From the NCBI RefSeq assembly GCF_028389875.1, contig NC_084663.1, forward strand, positions 682,001-746,000: a stretch of DNA of 64,000 nt, given 5' to 3'. How positions within the stretch are numbered: the stretch's first letter is position 1; every line of letters begins with the position of its first letter. Source of the stretch: Rhea pennata. Its lineage: Eukaryota > Chordata > Aves > Rheiformes > Rheidae. Positions 15,401-27,853 of this stretch are shown here, one piece after another. The notes below the pieces were generated by a model. The model was not told where the DNA came from, did no database searches, and saw only the letters and a program-made list of their open reading frames with translations. A program made the translations under genes and the position numbers.

Positions 15401-18400
15401 CACCATCCCGTTCCCTGCCCCATCTCCATCCACTGCCCCAAGTCCTTCTCCCTTGTGCCATGCCCTGTCCCCTGCCCCATCCCTGTCCCATTCCTGCACC
15501 ATGTCCTTCTCCCCTGTCCCCTGTGCCCCATCCCCTGGGCCATTGCTGTCCCCCATCTCCTGTCCCATCCCTTTCTGCTACCCCATGTCCCCCATGCGCT
15601 GCCCCACCACTGTCCCCCGCCCCACCGCTGCCTCACAGCCGTGCCGGTGCGGTGCCGGCGTGCGCCCAGCGCTGTCTCTGGCAGGTGAGCGACTGGTGGG
15701 AAGAGTACATCTACCTGCGGGGCCGCAGCCCGCTCATGGTCAACAGCAACTACTACGCCATGGTGAGGCCGGGCGCCATGGGGCGCGGGGACCCCCGGCT
15801 GGGCCGGCCCCCAGCCCCGCGCTCACCGGCCCCTCCTGGCCCCCAGGATCTCCTGTACGTGACGCCGAGCCGCGTGCAGGCCGCCCGGGCGGGCAACGCG
15901 GTGCACGCGATGCTGCTGTACCGCCGCAAGCTGGACCGCGGCGAGCTGCCCCCCGTCAGCACCCTGCCCCAGGGGCTGCTGCGGGCACGGGGGCTCCGGG
16001 GGGCGGGAGGTTCCAGGGGGCTTCAGGGTGGTTCCAGGGGGCTGGGGCCATGGCGGGAGGAGGGGTGGGGAAAGCAGGGGGCTGGCTGTGGGGAGAGAGG
16101 GGTAGGGCTGGGGGCAAGGCACCGTGGGGCAGGTGTGGGGTCCCTGGGCTGGGGGTGGGAATGGGATGGGGTCAGGGATGAGGATCAGGGTGGAGCTGGG
16201 GGTCAGGGTTGAGGGTAGGAATGGGGCTGGAGATCAGGGATGAGGGTGGGAGAGGGGCTGGGGGTCAGGGATGAGGGTAGGAATGGGGCTGGAGGTCAGG
16301 GCTGGGGGTGGGAGAGGAGCTGGGGGTCAGGGCTGGGGGTGGGAGAGGGGTTGGGGGTCAGTAATGAGGGTGGTAATGGGGCTGGGGGTCAGGGCTGGGG
16401 GTGGGAGAGGGGTTGGGGGTCAGTAATGAGGGTGGTAATGGGGCTGGGGGTCAGGGCTGGGGGTGGGAGAGGGGTTGGGGGTCAGTAATGAGGGTGGTAA
16501 TGGGGCTGGGGGTCAGGGCTGGGGGTGGGAGAGGGGTTGGGGGTCAGTAATGAGGGTGGTAATGGGGCTGGGGTCAAGACTGGGGATGGGAGCGGGCATA
16601 GGTGTCACAGCCTGAGGTCGGGGCTGGGGTCAGGGCCGGGGGTGAGCGTGGGGCCGGGGGTCAGGAGTGGGGCCGGCGGTGGCCGCGGTCCGGGCGCGTG
16701 CCGCAGCCGGGCCGCCCCGCCCCACGCGCAGGTGATGGCCCTGGGCATGGTGCCCATGTGCTCCAACCAGATGGAGAGGATGTTCAACACGACCCGCGTC
16801 CCCGGGAAGGAATCGGGTAGGCGGCGCGCGCGGCGTGGGGCTCGGCGCCCCACGGCCCCCCGCCGCGGGGCCGCCGCGGGGCGTGACGGGGCCGCCGTCC
16901 CCGCAGACGCGCTGCTGCACCTGCTGAACAGCAGGCACCTGGCCGTGTACCACAAGGGCCGCTTCTACAAGGTCTGGCTCTTCCACGGCGGCTCGCTGCT
17001 CCGGCCCCGCGACCTGCAGATGCAGTTCCAGCGCATCCTGGACGACCCGTCGCCCCCGCAGCCCGGCGAGCAGCGGCTCGCGGCCCTCACCGCCGGCGAG
17101 AGGTGCCCGCGGCGGGCGCGGGCGGCGGGGGACGCCAGGAGGGGCCGCGGACGGGGCCCCCGACCCGGCCCCGCGGGGAGCGTGGGGCGCCCGTGGGGCG
17201 GCCGGGGGCTGCGGCGGGGGTCCGGGCACGGGCGGCGGCGGCGCCAGCCCTCACCCCTCGCCGGCGCCGGGCAGGGTGCCCTGGGCCGAGGCTCGGGCCA
17301 GGTTCTTCGGCTGCGGGAGGAACAAGACCTCCCTGGACGCCGTCGAGCGGGCGGCCTTCTTCCTGACGCTGGACGAGGAGGCGCACGGCTACGCCCCGGA
17401 CAAGGCGGACTGCATGGACACCTACGCCAAGTCCCTGCTGCACGGGAAGTGCTACGACCGGTGAGCAGCACCGGGCGCCGCGCCGCCGCCCCGCTCCGCC
17501 GGCCGCCCCGCGCCGCTCACCGCCGCCTCCCCGCAGCTGGTTCGACAAGTCCTTCACCCTGGTCGTCTACAAGAACGGCAAGCTGGGTGCCAACGCTGAG
17601 CACTCGTGGGCCGACGCGCCCATCATCGGGCATCTCTGGGAGGTAACGGATGGGCGCCCTGGCCGGGCACCGCGGGACGGGCCCAGATGCGCGCCCCCGG
17701 GATGGGCAGCCCCACGTGTGCACCCCCAGCCTGGGCACCCCCTACTTGGCCCAGATGTGCACCAGATGCATGGGGCACCTTTGCACAGTGCCCCCAGATG
17801 TTCACCCCAGGCTGGGCTCCTCCAGATGTGTGTTTCCAGGCTGCTCCCCCTCCCAGATGTGCAATCCCAGGCTGGGGGCAAGGAAGGGCCGAAGGGGGCT
17901 GCTCTGGAGGTGCTTGGGCCGCCCTGAAGGACCTGGACAGTGCTGCCATGCTGGGGGGGCATGCCCTGGGGGGCCCCAGGGGTGGTGGTGGAATGGGCCA
18001 CACGGGGGGTTGCATGAGGCTGCTTTAGGGGAGCTGAGTGGGACCATCCTGGAGGTGACTGGGGTCTCCTGGGAGGGTGGGGGCAATGGGGCTGCCATGG
18101 GGGGATTGGAAGGTGGATGGGGCTGCCTTAGAGAGAGCCTGGGGTGCTGTGGGGCCACCGTCCCCACACTCAGGCCCTGCCTCTCCTCCCAGTTCGTGCT
18201 GGGGACAGACCGATTCCAGCTGGGTTACGATGACGGGGGCCACTGCCACGGCGAGCCCAACACGCAGCTGGCGCCCCCCCAGCGCCTCCAGTGGGACATC
18301 CCCCAGGAGGTTGGTTCTGCCCCATGGCCCCGCTGGGTCCCTGCTGAGCCCACCAGTCCTCCAGCCCTGGCCCAACATCCGCGCACTCTGTGCCCCATTC

Positions 18401-21400
18401 AGCCTTCTGACCCCACAGCATTGGCATAGACTCCTTGTCCTGTCCAGCCCCCTACCCCATGGCATCAGCGTGGGCTCCATGCCCCGTCCAGCCTCCAACC
18501 CCATGGCATCAGCATGGACTCTCTGCCCCATCCAGCCCCCTAACCCCACTGCATCGGTGCAGGCTCCATGCCCCATCCAGCTCCCCAACCCCATGGCATC
18601 AGCATGGACTCTCTGCCCCATCCAGCCCCCTAACCCCACTGCATCGGTGCAGGCTCCATGCCCCATCCAGCTCCCCAACCCCATGGCATCAGCATGGGCT
18701 CTCTGCCCCATCCAGCCCCCTAACCCCACTGCATCGGTGCAGGCTCCATGCCCCATCCAGCTCCCCAACCCCATGGCATCAGCATGGACTCTCTGCCCCA
18801 TCCAGCCCCCTAACCCCACTGCATCGGTGCAGGCTCCATGCCCCATCCAGCTCCCCAACCCCATGGCATCAGCATGGGCTCTCTGCCCCATCCAGCCCCC
18901 TAACCCCACTGCATCGGTGCAGGCTCCATGCCCCATCCAGCTCCCCAACCCCATGGCATCAGCATGGACTCTCTGCCCCATCCAGCCCCCTAACCCCACT
19001 GCATCGGTGCAGGCTCCATGCCCCATCCAGCTCCCCAACCCCATGGCATCAGCATGGGCTCCGTGCCCCATCCAGCCCCCTAACCCCACTGCATCGGTGC
19101 AGGCTGCATGCCCCATCCAGCCTCCCAGCCCCATAGCGTCAGCGCAGGGCTGGGGTAGGGGCAGAGGCACCCGCTCTGCCCATGAGCCAGGCGATGCCGC
19201 CGGGCAATCCGCACTGCCGCAGGACCTGGACGAGGCTGCGGGGACCCTGCTGCGTGCTGCCGTGCCGGAGCAACCACCGGTGCCACGCACATGGCACGGC
19301 CTCGGCGGGTCCCCTGCCCTGAGCCGACTTGCCACCACACTGCGCCTGTCCCCGCAGTGCCAGGACATCATCGAGAGGTCCTACCGCGTGGCCAAGGCGC
19401 TAGCGGACGACGTGGACTTCTGCTGCTTCCAGTTCTCCCAGTTTGGGAAGGGTCTGATCAAGCGGTGCCGGACCAGCCCCGATGCCTTCATCCAGATCTC
19501 CCTGCAGCTGGCCCACTTCCGTGTGAGAGCCCCCGCGCGCCCGCTGCCCTGGCCCCGGGGACACAGGGACGCATCCCCCGTGTGCCGGCCTCACCCCGGC
19601 TTCTCCCCCCAGGACAAGGGCTGCTTCTGCCTCACCTACGAGGCGTCCATGACGCGGCTCTTCCGAGAGGGCCGCACGGAGACGGTGAGGTCCTGCACCG
19701 CCGAGTCGACAGCCTTTGTGCGGAGCATGGGGGACACCAGGCAGAGCGTGAGTGAGGCACCGCCGGGGCCCAGCCCATCCCTCACATGCTGGAGATGGGT
19801 CTCCAGCCCTCCCCCCTCCCTGAGCCCTGCTGCTTGTCCTCCCTCCTAGCCCTCTGACCATGTCCTGTTGGCCTCAGACAGGTCTAGGCTGTTCCCATGC
19901 AGCCTGGCCTCATTCAGGACATCCTTGGTCCCAAGTGGCCCCATCCCCTAAGGTCTCTTTGGGTGTTTCTTGGAGACATCCCTATATCTGGGACAGGTCC
20001 CCATTCCTTGGGGATGTCCCTGTCACCTTCAACAGCTCCATCTCTGGAAGAGGTCCCCATCCCTTGAACAAGTCCCTGTTCCTTGGGAAGATCCTCATCT
20101 CTGGAGGAATTCCACATTGCTCAGGGTGGTCCCCAGTCCCTTGGGGACATCCCTATCTTTGGAAGAGATCCCTACTGGTTGGGGGCATCCCAGTCCCTTG
20201 GACGCATCTCCATCTCTGAAGGAGGTCTCTATCCCTCAGGGAGATCCTCAGCCCTTGGGGAGTCCCTCTTGCTGGAGAAGGTCCCCATCCCTAGGGCATG
20301 TCTCTATTTCTGCAGGCGGTCCCTATCTGTCAGGGAGGCCCCCATCCCTCAGGGAGATCCCCTGGGAACATCCCTGTCTCTGGAGGAGGTCCCTATTTCT
20401 TGGGGAGGTCCACATTCCTTGTGGTTGTTCCTGTCTCTGGAGGATTATCCCATCCCTAGGGAGGTCCCCATCCCTTGAGAAGGTCCCTGTCCCTTGGGGT
20501 TGTCTCCGTTTTTGGAGGAGCACCCTATCACTTGGGGAGGTCTCCATCCATCTCTGGAGGAGGCCCCTATGTGGTGGGAAGGTCCCCATCCCTCAGGGAG
20601 TCCTTGGTGGAGCAGTGCCTTCCCCGGGCAGGACCAAGGCGGTTCTCCACAGCTGGGGCAGCTGGGGGCGACTTGGGCCGTGTCGGCCCAGGCTCCCCGA
20701 CAGCCCCTGACCACAGCTCTCCTCAGCGGGCCGAGCGCCAGCGGCTCTTCAAGCTGGCGGCCAACAAGCACCAGCACATGTACCGCATGGCCATGACCGG
20801 GGCCGGCATCGACCGGCACCTCTTCTGCCTCTACGTGGTGTCCCGCTACCTGGGGGTGCAGTCACCCTTCTTGGCGCAGGTGAGCTGGGGCCCGGCCCCT
20901 CTGGGTGCCTGGGGCTGGTGGGGTGTGCAGGCAGAGCAGGGACGCTGCACACGTGGGCAGGGGTGCAGGGTGCTCACACCCCGACATGCACCACCCCGGC
21001 ACCGGCAGCAGGGACACTGCACACGTGGGCAGGGGCGCAGGGTGCTCACACCCCGACATGCACCACCCCGGCACCGGCAGCAGGGACACTGCACACGTGG
21101 GCAGGGGCGCAGGGCGCTCACACCCCGACATGCACCACCCCGGCACCGGCAGCAGGGACACTGCACACGTGGGCAGGGGTGCAGGGCGCTCACACCCCGA
21201 CATGCACCACCCCGGCACCGGCACCAGGGACACTGCACACGTGGGCAGGGGCGCAGGGCGCTCACACCCCGACATGCACCACCCCGGCACCGGCAGCAGG
21301 GACACTGCACACGTGGGCAGGGGTGCAGGGCGCTCACACCCCGACATGCACCACCCCGGCACCGGCACCAGGGACACTGCACACGTGGGCAGGGGTGCAG

Positions 21401-24400
21401 GGTGCTCACACCCCGACATGCACCACCCCGGCACCGGCACCAGGGACACTGCACACGTGGGCAGGGGTGCAGGGTGCTCACACCCCGACATGCACCACCC
21501 CGGCACCGGCACCAGGGACACTGCACACGTGGGCAGGGGCGCAGGGCGCTCACGCCCCGACATGCACCACCCCGGCACCGGCAGCAGGGACACTGCACAC
21601 GTGGGCAGGGGCGCAGGGCGCTCACACCCCGACATGCACCACCCCGGCACCGGCAGCAGGGACGCTGCACACGTGGGCAGGGGCGCAGGGCGCTCACGCC
21701 CCGACATGCACCACCCCGGCACCGGCACCAGGGACACTGCACACGTGGGCAGGGGCGCAGGGTGCTCACACCCCGACATGCACCACCCCGGCACCGGCAC
21801 CAGGGACACTGCACACGTGGGCAGGGGCGCAGGGCGCTCACACCCCGACATGCACCACCCCGGCACCGGCACCAGGGACACTGCACACGTGGGCAGGGGC
21901 GCAGGGTGCTCACACCCCGACATGCACCACCCCGGCACCGGCAGCAGGGACACTGCACACGTGGGCAGGGGCGCAGGGCGCTCACACCCCGACATGCACC
22001 ACCCTGGCACCGGCACCAGGGACACTGCACACGTGGGCAGGGGCGCAGGGTGCTCACACCCCGACATGCACCACCCTGGCACCGGCAGCAGGGACACTGC
22101 ACACGTGGGCAGGGGCGCAGGGCGCTCACACCCCGACATGCACCACCCCGGCACCGGCACCAGGGACACTGCACACGTGGGCAGGGGCGCAGGGCGCTCA
22201 CACCCCGACATGCACCACCCCGGCACCATCAGCAGGGACACTGCACACGTGGGCAGGGGCGCAGGGTGCTCACACCCTGACATGCACCACCCCGGCACCG
22301 GCACCAGGGACACTGCACACGTGGGCAGGGGCGCAGGGCGCTCACACCCCGACATGCACCACCCCGGCACCATCAGCAGGGACACTGCACACGTGGGCAG
22401 GGGCGCAGGGCGCTCACGCCCCGACATGCACCACCCCGGCACCGGCAGCAGGGACACTGCACACGTGGGCAGGGGCGCAGGGCGCTCACGCCCCGACATG
22501 CACCACCCCGGCACCGGCACCAGGGACACTGCACACGTGGGCAGGGGTGCAGGGTGCTCACACCCCGACATGCACCACCCCGGCACCGGCACCAGGGACA
22601 CTGCACACGTGGGCAGGGGCGCAGGGTGCTCACACCCCGACATGCACCACCCCGGCACCGGCACCAGGGACACTGCACACGTGGGCAGGGGCGCAGGGTG
22701 CTCACACCCCGACATGCACCACCCCGGCACCGGCAGCAGGGACACTGCACACGTGGGCAGGGGCGCAGGGCGCTCACGCCCCGACATGCACCACCCCGGC
22801 ACAGGCAGCAGGGACACTGCACACGTGGGCAGGGGTGCAGGGCGCTCACACCCCGACATGCACCATCCCGGCACAGGCAGCAGGGACGCTGCACACGTGG
22901 GCAGGGGTGCAGGGCGCTCACACCCCGACATGCACCACCCCGGCACCGGCACCAGGGACGCTGCACACGTGGGCGGGGGCGCAGGGTGCTCACACCCCGA
23001 CATGCACCACCCCGGCACCGGCAGCAGGGACACTGCACACGTGGGCAGGGGCGCAGGGCGCTCACGCCCCGACATGCACCACCCCGGCACCGGCAGCAGG
23101 GACACTGCACACGTGGGCAGGGGCGCAGGGCGCTCACACCCCGACATGCACCACCCCGGCACTGGCACCAGGGACACTGCACACGTGGGCAGGGGCGCAG
23201 GGTGCTCGCACACTCCAGCACCAGCAACAGTGCACACAGACACCAAATTGCATACTGCACACTGACACAACACATGCATGTGACTGTGGTCATGGCTGTG
23301 ACACCAACACACATATGGCAACACACGTGACACCAGCGTGTGCAACACGCTGTGCGCAGTGACCCGTCAGTATGGCCCCGCACACTGTACCGGTGACACC
23401 GTGTACGCGGAAGCGGGCAGTGACGGCACCCGCTGTGCGTGGCGTGGGTGCACACATACAGCAGCCACGTGCTCTGCATGTGTCACTGGCCCGCGCGGAT
23501 TCAGCAGCTGCACCCTGCGCCAGTGGCACTGAAACACGCGCAGAGGCCGTGCTGCGTGCGTGGGATGCGGCTGCGCGTGCACCCGTGTGCGTGGTGCCGG
23601 GACGCAGTGGGGCGCAGTGGGGCGCTCACGGCCCAGCCCGCAGGTGCTGTCCGAGCCCTGGCGCCTCTCCACCAGCCAGACCCCCCAGCAGCAGCTCAAG
23701 ATGTTCGACTTGAACAAGTACCCGGACCACATCTCCACCGGCGGCGGCTTCGGCCCGGTGAGCACCGCCCGGCCCCCGGGTGCTGCGGGGGCGGAGGGGC
23801 CCCGTGGGGAGATGGCAGGGCCCATGGGGCAGGGAGGGCAGTGTGTGGGGCAGGCATGCACAGGTGTGCAAGGGGCAGGCGTGCGGGTGTGCAAACGGGA
23901 CAAGTGCGTGTGGTAGGTATGTTTGGGGCCGGGCACACAGGGCTGCAGCACGCAGCCCCCAGGGCCCCCGGCCAGGGCCTGCCCCACATCCTGCCGCCCT
24001 CATCCCCCACCCCACACCCCACATCCCCCGGGCTACCCCACATCTCGCAGCCCCAGGCCGCGTGCCCCCTGCAGCCGGCCCCTGTCCCACTGAGCTCCGC
24101 TGCCGGCAGGTCGCTGACGACGGCTACGGCGTCTCCTACATCATCTCCGGCGAGAACCTCATCACCTTCCACGTGTCCAGCAAGCACTCCAGCGCCGAGA
24201 CGGTGAGGGCTCCGGGGCTGCGGCGTGTGTGGGGCTGCCGGGGGGCAGCAGCTGTGCCAGGGTGCCATGGGGTGGGGGAATGCGCTGGGGCTGCTGTGGG
24301 GCAGGGGCTGTGCCAGGGTGCCATGGGGCAGGAGGCTGTGCCAGGGCTGCTGTGGGGTGGGAGCTGTGCCATGGGGCAGTGACTGTGCGGGGGCTGCCTT

Positions 24401-24548
24401 GGGGCTGCCATGGGTCCGTGCCCATGCCGAGGCCCCTCGTGCGGGTGCTGCTCTGCAGGACTCCAAGCGCTTTGCCGCGAACATCCGCCAGGCCATGCTG
24501 GACGTCGCCGAGCTCTTCGACGTGCCGCCGCAGACAGAGGGCAAGTGA
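12432..24548 (+). CDS. CPT1B: Carnitine O-palmitoyltransferase 1, muscle type, 18 coding exons
   Basis: Transfers long-chain acyl groups from CoA to carnitine on the outer mitochondrial membrane; rate-limiting for fatty-acid oxidation and inhibited by malonyl-CoA. Coding exons: 12432-12572, 12647-12786, 13727-13898, 13998-14099, 14210-14347, 15685-15762, 15847-15954, 16732-16816, 16907-17102, 17275-17460, 17537-17642, 18193-18309, 19358-19522, 19613-19747, 20727-20879, 23644-23757, 24110-24202, 24459-24548. They join in frame to 772 aa, the same as human CPT1B. The N-terminal regulatory segment is [20 protein letters not shown]. Two membrane segments lie near 55-75 and 103-123. The catalytic His is in [16 protein letters not shown] (about residue 471). 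Further family motifs: [43 protein letters not shown]. The donor after 15954 is gtcagc, unusual but supported by the frame. Introns are full of minisatellites. CPT1B rather than 1A or 1C is chosen from the CHKB neighbour. Confidence 0.96.
12790..13500 (+). repeat. 44-bp minisatellite in CPT1B intron 2
   Basis: About 15 copies of a 44-base unit around ggtccctccccacacggccc and cccacggcgcggccgcgg. Because the unit is not a multiple of three, the same peptide cycles through the frames. Later copies (13260-13500) are more degraded. Confidence 0.85.
14690..15560 (+). repeat. C-rich 74-bp minisatellite in CPT1B intron 5
   Basis: The left part is degenerate ccctgtcccc/catccc sequence. From about 15040 to 15470 there are regular 74-base copies containing ctgtgccatcccctgtcccc and ccactgccccaagtccttct. 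It lies on the strand that makes a C-rich RNA intron. Confidence 0.85.
16160..16600 (+). repeat. G-rich 62-bp minisatellite in CPT1B intron 7
   Basis: Copies of a 62-base unit containing ggggtcagtaatgagggtgg and gtcagggctgggggtgggag; the exact period is measured between the cagtaatg motifs at 16359, 16421 and 16483. Confidence 0.85.
18440..19145 (+). repeat. 90-bp minisatellite with 180-bp higher-order pattern in CPT1B intron 12
   Basis: Units contain taaccccactgcatcggtgc and ccccaaccccatggcatcag with a 90-base period (30 codons). Over about 18690-19060, alternate units read agcatggact and agcatgggct, so the array has amplified in pairs of 180 bases. Confidence 0.85.
19900..20610 (+). repeat. 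Degenerate ggtccccatcccttgggga-type array in CPT1B intron 14
   Basis: Imperfect repetition of ggtccccatcccttggggag and atctctggaggaggtcc with a period near 27-30 bases; strongly diverged and therefore probably older than the other arrays. Confidence 0.7.
20940..23215 (+). repeat. 72-bp minisatellite, about 31 copies, in CPT1B intron 15
   Basis: Very regular 72-base units containing gggacactgcacacgtgggc and ctcacaccccgacatgcacc. Copies differ mainly at a few positions: gcagca/gcacca, ggcgca/ggtgca, ggcgctc/ggtgctc. The period is exactly 24 codons and no unit carries a stop in several of the frames, so open frames of up to about 800 codons run on both strands. The array expands the intron to 2.76 kb. 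Near-identity of copies indicates recent amplification or ongoing homogenisation. Confidence 0.95.
23216..23640. repeat. CA/TG-rich flank of the 72-bp array
   Basis: Imperfect cacac/gtgtg-rich sequence (for example acacaacacatgcatgtgac). No coding potential; the CPT1B exon at 23644 follows. Confidence 0.5.
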
Positions 24549-24780
24549 GGCTGCGGGCACCCCCTGCCCGGCACCAGCACCAGCCACCAGCACCAATACC
24601 AGCACCGGCACCGGCACCAGCACCAGCACCATGCACCAACCCGGGCAGCGGCAGCGGGCAGCGGCAGCGGGCTCGGGGCCGGAGCCACGGGGACCCTGCG
24701 GGGCGGCTGCACGCGCGGGCGCCCGGGCGAGCGCAGCGCGGGGTCCGGGGCCGTCTGTACCTGCGAATGCTCCCCATAAA
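24549..24780 (+). other. CPT1B: CPT1B 3' UTR with variant poly(A) signal
   Basis: After the stop codon comes a short ggcaccagcaccagcaccag simple repeat (about 24570-24640) and then CATAAA at 24775-24780, a weak variant signal. A canonical AATAAA further on (25702-25707) in a short AT-rich patch is an alternative distal site. Confidence 0.45.
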
Positions 24781-27700
24781 GGTTGCTTGTGCCATGCCAG
24801 CCTGGGCGCCCGGGGGGCTCTGCCCCGCTGCACCGTCCCCGCTGCCCTCGCGGCCGCGCCGGCGCCTCCCCGCAGCAGCCCTGCGGCGCTGCCAGCTCCG
24901 CGCCGAGCCGTCTCCAGCCGGCGCCCGCGGGGAGGCAGCAGCTGGCGGGCGCCGGCCCCGGGCGCAGCCGGCTCCGTCGGCAGCAGGCGCGGCGGCAGGC
25001 ATGAAAGGAGGCCGAGGGCGCCGAGCCGTTTGCCAAGCGGGGCTGCGCAGCGTGCGTAGCGGTGACGGGAGCTGTGCGCCGGGGCACGGCGGTCCCGAGC
25101 GGAGGTGCGCAGAGCCCGCGGGCCTCGTCCAGCACGGCGCGCGCAGGGCCGGGGCGGCAGCACCCCGTGTGCTCTGAATATCGAGCTTTGCAGGCTCAGC
25201 AGCACCGCGCTTTGGTGCAGTTCGTGCTGGTTGCCCGCCGGGGCTGGCAAGCGTGTCCGGCGCGCTCCTTGCGGACGACAGCCCTTCTGGTGCCGTCTGC
25301 GCCCTCTTCCACGGCTCTTCTGGGCTCACGGCGCCGCGACCCGCCGGGCTCTCCAGGGCCACGGCCGCAGCACCGAGGAGGGTTGCCAGCCGCAGGCTCA
25401 CCCTGGGCGGGGGGATGGGGGTCCTGGTGGGATGTGGGAATGCTCCAGCTGGCCCAGCACATGGCCATGGATTTCCGGGCGGATTTGCACACATCTGGCA
25501 GTGACCCAGCAGGCAGCAGCCCAGGCACCCGCAGCCTCGCGCGGGCACCGCCGTCTCGCGTCTGCACAAGCAGGGGCCACCAGCGCAGTCCAGACATTGA
25601 CACCTGCGCGGTGCAGGTCTCACCCCAGGAACCTCAAAATCTCTGGGTGATAGAGAAATCTTTTGAAAATATGGTTAATTTACCATATTCCTTGCAATTC
25701 TAATAAAACACCTGCAAGGCCCTGCACTAAGGGACCCCAGGCCAGCGAGCACCTCGTCCCAGGCAGCACCAGGGCAGCCGGGGGTGCACTGGGCTCACCC
25801 GGCTCCGGGCGAGGCTGAGCGTGGCCCTGCCGCTGCTCGGGGAGGGAGCAGCCCACCCCTGCCATCCTGCACTGCCCCACACTGTCCCATGCCCTGCTCT
25901 GCTTCCCTTCCTGTGCTTCCAGCAAGGACATCGTTCACCCCCTGAGGAGGGAGGGGGGCACGTGCCAAGAAGGTGGCACTGCAGGGTGAGGGAGGTTCCC
26001 CCAAGCAGGCACCAAGTGGGCACAGGCACGGCAGCCCCCAGGCCGTGCCCCCATCCCGGGAGCACCGATGGGCTCACACTTGGGCTGCATCATGCACTGG
26101 GGGGCTGCACTGTGCGCCAGGGGGGCTCACACTTGGGCTGCATCCCACACCTGCGAAGGCTGCAGGGAGCCAGCCCTTCCCCAGGGTCCTAGGTGCTGTG
26201 TGGGATGCAGGACTCAGCAAGACCATCCCCAAAGGCCAGCTCAGCCCCAAGGTTGGGGTAGGAGTGGGGTCTCCTGCCCGGGACTGGAGCCCCGTGCATG
26301 TGCCTCTGCCAGGCTGGGCTGCGTCAGGCGGGGCCTCCCATCACCGGGATGAGGGAGAAGGAGTTGCTGATCCATGTCTGGAGCCTCATGGTCCTCAGCC
26401 CCACAAGCTCTCTCCCTTATCTGATTCCCATAACAATGAGGCCCAGGGCACTGGCAGGTTTCCCCTGGGAGATGCTGCAAAGCTTTAACCCTCTGCTCCT
26501 CAGTGGCAGCCCTGGTTCTGGAGGGGACCTGCATGCACAAAGTGAACACTTCAGTGCTACAGGGTGCTCCCTCCCCAGCACCCTGGCCAGTGCCCATGTC
26601 CAGCCTGGGCCTGGGCCCAGGACTTTCCCCTGGTCTGTGCATGGGTCTGCCCAGGCTCTGTGCCTGGGCCTGTGCATGGGTCTGTGCCCAGGTCTGTCCT
26701 GGGCAGGTGCCCTGGTCTGTCCCCTGGTCCGTGCACGGGTATGTGCCCAAGGTCTGGCCAGGGTCTATGCCTGGGTCATCCAGGGTCTGTGCCTGGCTCC
26801 GTGCGCAGGTCTGTGCCCAGTTCTGTGCCCAGGTGCATCCCCAGCTCTGTCCCAGGCCTGTGCTCGGGTCTGCCTCTAGCTGAGTGCAGGGGTCTGTGCC
26901 TGGGTCAGTGCCCGCGCCGCGCAGCCACTGCCCAGCTGGGGCTGTGTGGGCCGAGGGCCTGCAGCTGCCACAGCCCCAGGCCCACTCCCACACCCGCGCT
27001 GCCCCCAGCTGCGTGCACCTCTCCCCAGGGACCCACAGTGGCAGGGGGATTTCTGCTGTTTCCCTTTGCTCTGTGTTGCTTCTAGACTTGGTCAGCCAGT
27101 ACTTTCCTTATATTTTCATCAAAAACTCCAGAAACTGATTGCTGCTGCACTGTGACAGTGTTGCACCCATCACCTGGCCCATTTTTCAGCGTGGTCCCGA
27201 GGTGCAGCTCGAGCCAGCACGCTGGGACCAGGACCGGCTCCCGCCGCCCCCCACTCCTTGGAGCGACAACCCGAGCCTCCAGACTGCCCAGTGCTCGCGC
27301 AAGAGCGGCAAACACCGCTGGAGCCGGCACGGCTGGGGTGCCGCGCGCAGCGGGGAGATAAGCGGGTGTGATGCGGGTCGGCCGCTGCCAGGCTGGGTCA
27401 CGACGGGGAGCCCAGCGCCTCGCGGGGCAACATCAAAAGCTGCGCAAAGCGCTGGAAAAGGGCAGAGAGCCGCAGCCGGCAGCCCGGGGTGGGGGGGGGA
27501 GTGCGCAGGGGCCCGGGTGCTGCGTCCCGAGAGCCAGGGAAGAGGCCAGTTCCCGTGCGAAGCCGGGCGCGGGTCCCTCGGGGCGCAGGCGGACGGGGCC
27601 GTCGGGGCTGAGCCCCCCGCGCTGCAAGCGCTCCGGCTGCGGGGGGCTTCGCTGCCCGCCGGGCGCGCGGCGCTTTGCACCGCGCAGAGCAGCCGACGCC
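24781..27700. other. CPT1B to lectin-cluster intergenic region
   Basis: No protein-like exon recognised on either strand. An AT-rich patch at 25640-25710 contains AATAAA. From 26560 to 26930 there is a degenerate tandem run of gtctgtgcctgggtctgtgc/cccaggtctgt. In mammals this interval begins with SYCE3, but no SYCE3-like peptide was found here. Confidence 0.5.
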
Positions 27701-27853
27701 GAGCGCGGGGCGGCGGGGGCGGCGGGGGCGGCGGGGGCGGCGGGGGCGGCGGCGCGGGGCCGGGCTGCCCGCGGCCGCTTTGATGCCGCCGGCCCCGCGC
27801 CGCTATAAAGGCTGCGGCGCCGAGCGCCCGCTCGCTCCCCGGCGAAGGAGAGG
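27700..27853 (+). promoter_or_regulatory. Promoter of lectin gene A with TATA box
   Basis: A canonical TATAAA stands at 27804-27809, 45 bases before the start codon at 27854, preceded by a ggcgggggcggc simple repeat (about 27715-27755). A TATA-driven, short-leader promoter fits a strongly induced secretory gene. Genes B and C have a different arrangement, with a separate 5' exon. Confidence 0.7.

Noticed and set aside
20940-23215. Regular repeats that could suggest a CRISPR array
   Set aside because: There are no unique spacers; whole 72-bp units repeat head to tail inside an intron of a vertebrate gene.
20862-23362. Open frames of about 790-830 codons on both strands
   Set aside because: They are the 72-bp array read in different frames. 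Each repeats a 24-residue period and has no start context, domain or splice support.
24549-27700. Possible SYCE3 exon
   Set aside because: None of the frames gave an SYCE3-like peptide; the region looks non-coding.
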